A DNA stretch of 64,000 nt from Tubiluchus corallicola (lineage: Eukaryota > Priapulida > Priapulimorpha > Priapulimorphida > Tubiluchidae), in NCBI GenBank assembly GCA_030141605.1, contig JAQGDQ010000075.1:124001-188000 (forward strand). Reading direction: 5' to 3'. Below are positions 51,201 to 63,200 of the stretch, in pieces (within the stretch, counting starts at the first letter, position 1; every line of letters starts with the position of its first letter). The notes under the pieces are model-generated. The model did no database searches, was not told the DNA's origin, and saw only the letters and a program-made list of their open reading frames with translations. The translations under genes were made by a program, and so were the position numbers.

Positions 51201-54200
51201 CTTTTCATGATATGATCACTATTTTCTGCAAGTTTATCAGTCATGCTGGACCTTGCACCGAACAAGGTAAACGTGAAGATGAAAATAATGTTTACCTTTT
51301 TAGAGTTATCAATATAGTTAAATTAATTGTAGCGAAATTCTGAATTAAGGGTTTGATTGTTGTTGGCTTAGGTGAATTTTTGGATAAATTGCACAAGTTT
51401 GGGCTTGATACACGATTTTAGGTTGTAATGTTATTGACACTGCAGGTGTAACATTTTGAGTATGATTCAGTACTTTCACTCTGTATTTTGCATGCAGATA
51501 ATGTGATACCTAGTCTCAAATTTTGCTTCACTTGCAGTCGTAAAGTTTTTTGTAAGTTTGTAAGCTAATTTTAAGGAAAAATATTAATTTTCTAAAATTA
51601 ACAATATTTATTATATTTTAAGTACCCTTTGTGTGTTGTGATTGAACTTTTACGTGCATATTTCTCTATTAGGAAATGAAGAGTTGCATTTAAAGTTATC
51701 AGTTGTTACGCTACTTAGCCAACATGCTGATGTTGTTTTGTGGTTTTTAAATAGAAATTTGCTTCCCGAAAATGACGGTGAGTAAACTTGGAAATGCAGA
51801 TAATTTTGTTGTTATAGATTATTGTTCGTATGTCAAGTTGTATCACAGTTGTGTTGATTTATCTAGTGTTGCAAGCTAGAACAAATGCACATGTATGCAC
51901 CCACATACACATGTGTGCACCTATCCACACACACTCACATCATAGATAAAATATTCTGAGACAGTAAACACATATTAGGTTCAGCATGAAAAACTGACAA
52001 GACCCTGCTGTCATTTCAATTTTTTATGAAATCTTTTTTTTTCCAAGCTTTGCAGCTCTTGTGAGTGCCTTGTGTTTATCTTAAATCCAAAAGCAATTTA
52101 GTTTAAAGAATTTTGTCATACGTAAGTTTTTGGGCGTAACACGATTTAAAAAAAAACATTGCATTTGTGTTTTATTTATTACTGTCTCAAATTATCCGAT
52201 TGCAGAAGGTGAAGATTCACGTGGATTATGCTTTTCTTATCCTGCAACAGCACTTGCTCAAGTTTTCGCTTCACGGCGTCAGGTATTGCAGAAAATAAAC
52301 AGGTATGGGACTCTGGGTACATAAAATTACATTTTATAAACTCTCATTTTTGAAGGAGAGAATTTTAAGTAATGCGTTTTTAATTTGTACATTATGCCTA
52401 AGTGAATGTTACGAATGTTGATATCTTCCTAATTGTGTCATTTTCTGAATTGATTTATGCTGCTTCACAATTGCTATCTCTGTCTTTTGTAACAATTATC
52501 ATTATCATATCTCATTTTTAACAGTTATCATTATCATATTAATACTATTATTATTTTTCCGTGCTTTTACATAGCTGCATAGGAGAGACAGATTTGTTGT
52601 TAATAGACGGATTTATTGAAGATATTGGTATTCCAATTAAGAACTTATGGTCAAAAACCAAAGGATCTGGATTATACCCTCCCGTTTCGATAAATGTCAG
52701 TACCTATATTATTATTTTTTTACTTTTGTCAATGTCCAATTTCTTTTTTCTTTGTTGTGTTTTACCTTAGAAGAGGTAGCAGTTTAGTCATATTTTCCTA
52801 ACTTTTTCATATGTTGATACGTTTTTCAACAGGCTGAGACTTGAGTTTTTGTTAGATGCCTGCTTTGCACTTCACATTTGCTGTTTAGTGAAGCTTTCCT
52901 CCACTTGCTTTTTGTCAAGGTGTGAATGTATGTCTGGTTTTTTGATCAGTTTTTTTTTCATAGTTGTCATACATTGATGCCACCAAGTTTATTGAACATG
53001 TTCTTATGTTTCACTAATATATGAAGTGTTTTATGCTAATTATTTAAATTTATTTTTAGGAGTTGTTAAGTATTTACTTGCTAGAAGATGTATCACTTAT
53101 CACCAAACACAGTATTGTGGCATACTTGCTGCTTGATTTGGCTTTTGCATCGAGCAGATCCAATTCTGACACTGTGAGTATTTTCTATACTAAAGTGTTT
53201 ACTATGTTAATGTGTTTAGTAATTTTATGCATCAAATTGCCTTGTAGTTCATGCCATGCAAACGCATGTAGGATTTGTTAACTGTAAGGATAAAAAATAG
53301 TGGTACTCATGATTTCTTAGCTGCATTCATCCTATCGTATAAAGACTTAATTAACTTAATTTGTTGTTTGAATTAGTATAATGTATGTTTAACAACTTCT
53401 TAATTGTCTTATTACCTGGCTTTTGCAAATAATGTGCTTAATACATTTATACATTAATTGTTGGTTCTGTTAGAGAACTAAGTTGACTGAACGCTTTTCG
53501 TTTAATATGTTTCTCTTATGCTCAACTGATGTACTAAACCTGTCTTCTACTAATCTTTGCTTGGTCACATTAGGCACCATTTATTTTCATTATTCAGAGT
53601 GACTTTGGCTTGAAAAAAGGTGACGCCCAGGTGACAATGTCAAACAAGTATGCGTTTTTGTTTATAGTTGTATAAATATTTGCCCAAACGTTATACGTTT
53701 TTGTATGCTTTTAGATACTTGAAGATTACCTATCATTTGGTAAAATGTTCAACATACCCTGCAGCACAATGAAACATGTGCAAGGTTTTTGGCTTCTAGA
53801 TCACAGGGACTTCCACGTAAGTCATTTCAATGCTAATTTTTTATTACTCGTTGTTGTATTTATAGTTACTATTTAGTTTCATAGTAAATGTTTTGTTGTT
53901 TATTGTATTTTTCTATACGAGCAGCACTTTTATGGTAACTTGTTTATCTAACTGTTAGGAATTATTTTCATTTAGTCTTTAATGTGGTATATTTATTGAA
54001 TTTATTCTATTGTGTATTATTTAAAGTTTTTGTGAAGGTATGCTTAAAATATAAGACTGTTTGAACTTTTTGGTATTTCTTATTAAAATGGTCAGACTCA
54101 AGCCACACTTATCTTTTTTTGCAAAAATTTCTTTTTTTAGAAAGCAATTGCTCTCCTCCTTCATCCATATGCTGGCCTGGGCTCTTTGTTGCCATGGCAA

Positions 54201-57200
54201 CATACACGCATTGTCAAGTCACTGCTGTATCAAGGACATTCTCAACTTGCACTTCGGTATCTGCGTGTTGCTCAACCTGTCTTCCCAAAGCAGGAGGATA
54301 TCAAGCTTATGTTGAATGTATTTTTGGCTAATGGGTATATACACACTTAATTATATTAGCGTTTGTCTTTCTTCATTGTTGTTGGTGCGTGTCACTTCTA
54401 AATAGTGCCACTTATGGCTGGGATTGTAGTTTTTCGGTTCAGTTTTGGCTGTTTTCAAACATTGGAAAACCAGATTTTTGTACAGGATGTTTAAGCCAAG
54501 AATTGGCCAAAACAAATTGGCTAAGAATATTTCCTTATGCTTTCGATCCGAAAACAGAAGTTGGCTTTGGGTACGTCCGTAAACTAAACTAGATGATTAA
54601 TGAGTTCATATTGTGACCTATTGTCAGGCATTCTTTGAAGTATATTTTGAGGACTCTTTAAAATTAATTGCTGTGGCATTTTTCCTTGTACAAGGAACAT
54701 GTAACAAATAGGCAGGAGAAATTTTTTTGTTTCTTGCATAAATGCCCTATATAGTTTGTTGCATTCTTTTCATATCATATTTGTTATGCATGCATTTTTT
54801 TAGCTGCAATTGCAAAAATTTTACATTTTTATGGAAATTATATTTCAGGTTAATCTCAGAAGCATTCACATATTCAAGAGGAATTTCTAATGAGGATAAT
54901 TGTGAAGAACTTCTAAATCACTTCTTCATGGCTTGCATAGAAAGTAAGCATTTACTTTACATATAATGAAAAAGTATCAGACTTTTTTGCCTGTTTGCTC
55001 TTAAGCCCCACTGAATTTGATTGATTGACCTAGCAGTTGCAAATATACGTGTATGAATCCGAGTTTCTAATTGTAAGCAAGCCAGGCCCATTTGATTACA
55101 AATGCATTTTGGACATTAGTAATTAACAAGTTAAAAACAAAATTTAAAATATAATTATGTGCAAATTAAAATTTTAAGAAATGTAGTATTTGAGGCATTT
55201 AGCGCTTTTATTGATTATTGATTATCGATAATGGGTTGATAAAATTTTTCGTTTGTGGCCACTTCAACTATAGAAAAATACATGATAACTGATTGTGGAT
55301 TGGATGATCGTTTCTTGCATGATGTCAACTTGGCTTTTTGCTCTTTATCCATTCGTTCTTCCTTGGGAAAAGTACAATAAGTGGTTGCAAAGTTATTTGC
55401 AGTTAAGGGGGAAAAGTTTGAAAAATATTCTCCTAACAATGGTAGGATGCTGTACTCTGGATCCCTGATGCTAGGAGCTATTACTAGTGACATTCTAGAG
55501 ATAAATGCTCTAAATATCTTATCATTTGGACATTTATTGTTAACACTATAACGGTCTCAGTTCATAGGAGCTATAGCTTTTGTGATGTCATTTGACAAAA
55601 TTTGATATCATTTATTTTCAATCACAAGTCCTTTATGCATAGCTTTATTTGCTTAAAACAGTTTCTGTCTTCTACTAAATATGGTGGTTTCGTTTAAAAT
55701 CCTACTCTTGTTTGTATGATATACCTGTTGCTTTTTGATTTATGATCAATTTGCAACTAGAAGTTGATTGTGTGATGGTGTCACCTGTGGAAAAATCAAA
55801 GGGTATCATACCATTGATGTCATGCTTGCAAATTTTTATTTTACGGCAAATTAGCTTGACACAAATGTTACATTGTTTCTGAGTAGCATCATTTTTAATT
55901 TAAAAAGCACAAAATTTATAGCTTGAAGAGCATTAATAACAGAAAGTTGGAGAATAGCCTTAGGGAAAAGGAATCTTATGCCGAACCCTGTATGATGTGG
56001 AAACAGAGATATGATATGAGCAATTTTGTAGGCAAAAGGTTCCGACTTAGAATTTAAGACAACATTTATAATAATTTGTTTACAGCGAGTGAAGCAAACT
56101 AATTGCAAAAAGTGTTCACATTGTGTGTCAGCTTAGTGTGTTTAAGTTGTAATTTGGTTATTTCTACACTTTGCTAGTTTATGTTCCCCTAAATAACAAA
56201 ATGACACACTATTAAAATGCCTTTTACTCTGTTCTAAATATAAATCATTATTTCATTTCCAAAACTATTATTTGGAATACTCTTCATGTAAAACTGTTCC
56301 TGCATGGATAGCTTGCTCATTTGTTCACTTTGTAATTAAATGTCGTACCTTAAGATTATTAACGTTTTGCAATTGTTTCATGTTGAACTGCTTTGACGTT
56401 ACTGCACTCTGTTCCACTATTGGGGGCATTTTTTTGGTTAATCACTGATATTGCAGTACCAACTCGTGGTTGACTTTTTTTGCAAAAGAATATGTCTTTT
56501 ATCATGCTTCTAACGATTGGTATTCTGATCATGTAAATTAACGGATTGATTAACGAATTGCTACTAGTGATCATTGAGAATATGGGTAAACTGTAAAAGT
56601 GCATCAAGGTGTTACACGGACTATCTGGAATGCTTACCATTACAATATATACTACTTGTGGTAACCAGAGCAGCACAAATGTTCCTGCTACAAACGCTAT
56701 TGTCTGTAATGCCCTTCCATTTGAACCCATGGAACTATTTACCTTTAATTTAGCTTTAATTCTTTGGCTTTTTTGCACTGCTAGGTATATTTTGATGTAG
56801 AGTCCTGTTGATGTAAAAATCGTAAAGAAACACAGTACCGCTATTATGATTCCATAGCTGTCAGTGAAGGGTCCTAAAAGGCACAAATATTCATCAGTAG
56901 TTCCTATCTTGTAATTCATGTTCCATGAAGTGATGGCTGGTACGATTGAGAAGATGAGTATAAGGGCAACAATTGCAGCTCCAGAGACTAAAACGTGCTT
57001 CATTTTAAGTCCCGTTGAGTGAGGATGCATAATTTTGATGTACCGATCTATAGATAGAAGTGTCATTGAAAAGGCTGATCCAAGAAAACCAAACGACATG
57101 AACACTGCACTGCTCCAACACCAAGCTCCAGTTGGTGCAAAAATGTCATATGTTGGGTCAATACCACTGACCAAAAACTTGAGTATGCAATGTATGCCTA

Positions 57201-60200
57201 TGCATGAATCAAAAAATGAACTGAGCATCACAATTGACAAAGAAGGTCCCACTTTCTTCACCTTGGTTATGGTAACGATGATGATTGTATTGCTGAGCAA
57301 AATTAGACATCCGATGAACGAGTAAATTGAATACACTATAGTCAAATAATACCTCACATGTGGATCATAATAAGCTAGTATGTCGATAGGAATTTTACTT
57401 GTTGTGGAGTTTTCGTCTTTGGCAGCTTCTAAGATTAGCAGTAAATTACCACTCTTGTTAGCACTTTGTATATGCATCGTCCTTTCGGAATTTTTTTATT
57501 TCATAAATGCAGTCAAAATTTGTGCAAGATTAGTATGCTGTCTTAGCATTTACCTTGAACGAGTGATTGTTGTCTGTCTCTGTGGTAGTTGGCCAAACGA
57601 ACGTAATTATACTGTCTCTGAGTGGCAAATATAAAATGTAGCTTCTCTTTCATTGCCTGCTCTTTTATGTATGTTTTGTTTGTCCTGTTTGATCTTGATG
57701 AAAATCATAAGACTTCTAAATGATGTCACTTGCAAGGCTTTTAGTTGAAGTTTAAATATTTTGAAATAACTTAATGAAACACAATTCGTCAGACCTTCAA
57801 ATTTGTTAGTGCTGTGCTACTATCTATAGCTGCTCATTATGAAATATGTTTTGCAGTCTTTCTAGTTTGTGCAATGCATTTGCGCAAGTACTTATATCAA
57901 ACACAGTTCCAACCAGTTTCTATGGATTATTATCTCCTGGGTGCTTGTTTCAATTGATGCCTAGCAATTTTCCTTTTTGTTTAATGTTGTAATCATTATT
58001 TGAAATACAACTAATTCCTTTAAAAAAACACTTTACTAATTTTCGATGGCAAAATTTATTTATTAGATTTGCTGGTTTTTTACCAGGCATTAGGACCTGG
58101 TATTTTATTTTGTATCCTGTGAATGTAAGCTACACTTTTCACCGATGTAATCAATTTCTTATCGGTCAAATCTGAGTTCCGTCTTTATTTCTAAAGCTGG
58201 ATTTTGAGTCCGAATCTTCACTACTTCACTCCAGAGCCTTTATTTTTTAATTTAAAGGCTATAGGCAACTCTTTTGAGAGGACCACTGGGGCAGTATTAG
58301 ATCTTAAGTCAGCAAGATGTTTGCTATATTTTAGAATTTGGATAATTCTTTACTGGTAGAAGCTTGCTTTAAAGCAATTTATTATATGTTTATTATTAAA
58401 AGGACTTGGTCACTTAACTCTCATTTTGGGCTTTGCATTTGTTTAAAGATATTTTTTGCAAGTTTTTATTATTATAAGTAAATTATCGCTTAATCTCCAT
58501 TTTAGAGTCAGCCTCTGTACGAAGAGATATTAATTTTTTATGGTCATTCTATTAAGTTTAAAGCAGTTTGTTTCAAAACTATTTTGAAAGAGCGATGTAA
58601 GAGGGTATTTGTAGTCTTTTTATGAATTGTACTGAGCACTATATTACAAACTTTGAACACGACAAGTTGTTTCTTCATTTAAATATATTAAGCAGTTAAG
58701 ATTATTGCCATTACAAATGATTTAGGGTGCATTTTTACTTAATTTCACATACAAACACTATGAATTACAAACAAAATGTACTTTGAAAGTAAATAAATAT
58801 TCATAAATATTTATAAATAAATAAATTATCATTTTTTATATTTGGGAATTCAAACAGAATTTTTGCTTGGCTTAGAGTCTATTTGTAAATTTTCACTTAA
58901 ATTATTAACTTTTCTTAACTCTTTCGGCTGTCAGGGAGATACTCACTCCACCTAGCTGAGTTGCTCAGTCAGCATTCGAATCAAAGTCATCAAAAACTAG
59001 AATGCGTCACTGACATTTTCTTCTCTTACATCCATTTTTTATTATGGATATATTTATATAGGAACATATGCAATACATGCTTGTTTTGATTGGTACTTCT
59101 ATATGGTGTATGCCAATAACAAAAAAAAATTATATGAAAATAATGCCCATAATTTCAACAATGCAAAATAGACAGTATTTTCAATACTTCTGGTTAAAGT
59201 TTCATGCCCACTTGCCATTCATGGCAAGTTTGTGCAAATAGATCTTTTTAGCCATTTCATGCTGTTCTGCAGTAAAAGATCTTCACTTTTGTACATGTTT
59301 AAATTGTTTTTCTTAGCTGGCTTTTCTGTTAGGCTTAAATGTCAAATGTCTTTAATTTGGTCTTTGATGCTGTTTTTCAAATTTCATGAAATTTGTCATT
59401 TTGTCCTTCGTTTTCTGCAAGCGGCTTCTAATTATCAGTTTTCTGGAGGGCTATATTTCATATCAACTCAATATTTATCTCAAAAAGTGCTTTGAAGTTT
59501 GAAATGTCCTTGGGCATCTTGAACTCTTTTTTTATTAAGTTTAAACAGTAACCTTTATGTATTAAAACAGTAAATTCTATTAACATTTTCAAATAAAGTA
59601 TTGGACTGCTGCCTGGAGATATAAAGGAAAAGTGCCTGACATTCAGTTATGAAACAATGCGGTTTCATGAAAGTGTCTTCATATGAGAATATGAACTCTG
59701 TTCATTGGATTATGTAGCAACAGTGTTATTTCTGTTACAATGACAACAATGCTGATTGGATTTAGCTAAAAATACTAATTTTGCTGATGCTCATATGAAT
59801 TTGCAATAACGATAGTCATGTTGTTGTACAGTGTCAGCTTCCAAAAACCTAAATGTTCCATTAATTACACCAACATTGGAGTGCCAAGTTGTCACTCTAT
59901 TCTTTAATGACAGATATGAGCTGTGTTTACATACAGATGCTTAAAGTGGAAGAAAAGGCAATTTTAAAGTATACCCCAAAAAACTTTCCATACAAAGTTA
60001 TATCATTTATATAATTTGTAATTTGAAAAGAAAATTCTTACTGTCTTAAAATGTTCGGGCCAACTGGTAAAATGTCACTGACTCGCCTTCCCAGTGTGCA
60101 CCACTGACTCATTAAAAACATATTTCTAATTTCATTGAAGAGATACTGTAATTTATGCTTTTACTTGCTTAGTTAGTGAAATGTGAGCTACAAGTGTTCT

Positions 60201-63200
60201 GATTATTTTTCAAACTGTACTCAAATTTATGTAAACTTGTTTCAAATGACCTAGCATCAACATAGCTGCACCTAATGGTCATTGCTGGATTTTAAATTTT
60301 GAAGTTTTCTACAGCATTGCCTCAATTACAAGTTCTGTGTGCAATAAGGCAGTATGTAGTTGATTTGAATAGCATTTTTTTTACTTTATGTATGTAAAGG
60401 GTTTTTGTGCTTTAACATTCAAAGGAAGAAATCCACCCGATGCTTAACATTCAAAAGAAAATTATTGTAATTTGTTGCACCCCCATTCATCTGGCATTTA
60501 ACAATCAACATAAGCAGAGCAGGCACACCATCTCCTCTCTGTTTTTTAGAAAACCTACTTACTTGTTGGACAAATTAGCTTAATGACTGAAGCAGTAAAA
60601 ACACTACATAAAACATGTTTTACAGGTGCTGACTTAGTTTTAGCATTTAAGTGATTCTGACATGCAGTTGCAATGTTGTTATGGCATGAAGTACAATTAT
60701 TGATCTTTTTTGCTGTTGGATATCTGGCATTTGTTATTATAACTTGGCTTACAGTTGCTGAGGTCGGTATCTCTGTTCACTCTCTTTACTTGCCTGACAT
60801 TCTTTCAATGGTAGTTTGTCCAAATTAATTATTGATCCAGTCTATATATCTTATGATGAGCACTTGAGAATATAGTGCACATTCTTTGCTTGGCTTATCT
60901 TATTTTTTAATGTTAAACAATGTATTGGAGTAGAAAATGTGTGTTTATATGAGTAAGTACAATAACAATAATGTTTGCTGTTTTGTCTAGAGTCAATGTG
61001 AATTAGGTTAAGTTTTGAAAATAGACACTCTCATTGCCAATGTCTGAATAAAATTCTTTCCAGCAAAGTCTCTGTACAAATTGTTGGAGCTGCCATTTAC
61101 CGAAAGTGAGGAAAAACGATTTCTGGAATTTCTGCAGAGCAACGTGGACTTGGTGTCAGGTGATGTTTTGGTAATGCATTACTTGCAACGAGGACGTTAC
61201 ATCGAAGCTCTGAAGCTAAATGATAAACTTCGACATAATGTGATGGTAATTACTTTTCACGGTTCATTAAGCAAATTAACAAGATATAGTAAAATTGGAA
61301 TATTACTAACATTGATCAGTTTAGCTGGTCAATTTACTGGTCACTGGTAATCTAGATCAGCATGTATTTAGATGGTTAGTGTAGCATGTATTTTGCAGCA
61401 TGGTTTGCATGTTGTGTGATCTCTACTTGTGGCTTCCAAAGTTTCATTTCAGTGATATTTTTTTGGAAAATTATTGGACACCTAGTTTCTCTCATGTCAC
61501 TAATAACTGTTTTTTTCAGCACAGCTGCTTATGAACTGACTTTTGTTAGTATTATATTTATATCTGTTGGCTTGTTTTTACTATGTTTTTACTATTGTTA
61601 AATGGACAGTGCATAATAAATACAATACTCTGTTTGATGTTATTCATTGTAAAAATATTTTCAGTTCGAACTCAACTATGTGCAAAATGTATTTCTGATG
61701 CATGTACTAATCTTATAATTAATCTGTTTCGTAATTATGGTTGTTTACTATGTTAAATTGTAATGTTAAATGTTCCAGGCTGAGACTGACCCAGCAGTGA
61801 GAGAAAAAGCAGCAATGAGAAATCTTATTGTTGATTACTATGCTAACATTCTACCGGATGTGCAATTAAAGCTAGCCCTGCATCCTCATCTGTTAAAGGC
61901 CACTCCAACAGAACGGCAGAAAGCAGGTAATGCAAGAGGAGGAGTGTACTGTGAGCAGAATATGAACCAAACAGCATTTTTTAACAAAAAATAGTTTCAT
62001 AAGTGAGCTGTTTTCTCATGTTATTTTAAAATTATTTATCACAGGGTTAAGTTTCTTGTTAAAGGTAAAATTTCTTCTTGGGTGAAATATGAGTGCTTGT
62101 TATCCATGTAAATGTTACTTAGCAGTGTTTTAAGCCAATGTTCTGTTGCTTTAAATCAGCTGTTTTTAGCATTCTGTACATTTGAACTAAATTTGTGTTC
62201 TTATTATCTTCACATATATTATTTTCAATGATTAATTTTGTGTTCTTGTAATTTTTTTGTGTACGTGTCTGTAGTTTCGCGACCTACCCCATTATCAACT
62301 GCTGTCAATCATTCACACTTGAAGTTTGTGTCACATGCAAAACTCATAAGCTCCATGCTGGAGAAAGTGTCGGAAGTCAGACACAGCCCACATATGGATT
62401 TTACACCTTTTCGAAATGTGTAAGCGAATATTATATGTTTGCTAAGTTTGCTAATGTTTTTGATGTGTTATTTAAGGTAATAAAATGAGATAGTAAAACA
62501 ATGAATTATACACACCAACAATATATCTTGCATCAGCATGTAACCGTTTTTAGCTTTTACTCTATAGCATTAATGTTTACCTCTTATTATGTGACTTACT
62601 GTATGTAGTATGTGGCTGCTTTAAATTTTGATTTCATGTTTCTTGTGCCACGAGCAGAAAGAAGAAAAAGAAAATTACATCTCCAGACATGTCAGAGCAT
62701 GCACCACCTTCACTGCCACGGAAAGATGATTCTTTTATAGGGTAAGTTAGAATCTTGCTTTGCCGCAAGCCGATTGTTAGCAGAGTGGGTATTTTACACG
62801 AGGATGCAATGATTTGTACTTAGGACAAAGATTTTTCAAAGGGCTTTTATTGGCAATTTTAGCATTGCATATTGTCAATTTTGCATTCGTTTCAGGCTTA
62901 AAGCTTGTAAATCTGATTCATTGGCTGAAAGTCCTTCTGTCACCAGTTTACGATCCAGCCGAAAGACCTCTCGTACAAGACCTAGTTATTCACCATTGAA
63001 GAAAGCAAAGGAGTAAGATTACTTAGTGTCTTAGTAATTTTATTTGTGCAGTATGTATCTTGACTTAACTTTCTACAAGAGATTACAATTAGTGAGCAAA
63101 ACATATTTATGCCAATTTACCCAACAGATTAATAGCTAGCATTCATTTTTTGTAAAGTACTTATTTCTTTTAAACACTGAATAAGCATTAGAAATATGCA

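Larger units (their letters stand above)
54944..61063 (+). other. ELYS intron 23 (6.1 kb, hosts the GPCR gene)
   Basis: The largest intron visible. It contains the minus-strand GPCR at 56359-57477 and copy C of the dispersed repeat at 60165-60425. The parts 54944-56358 and 57478-60164 show no other supported gene. Confidence 0.75.

Noticed and set aside
55215-55493. Minus-strand 92-residue open frame in ELYS intron 23
   Set aside because: It starts in a plausible way but has no recognisable motif, no nearby splice sites and AT-driven composition; a decayed transposon fragment is possible but unsupported.
58940-58990. A-box-like TAGCTGAGTTGCTC and B-box-like CATTCGAATC
   Set aside because: The two motifs are too close together and no tRNA stems form, so no tRNA or SINE is called.
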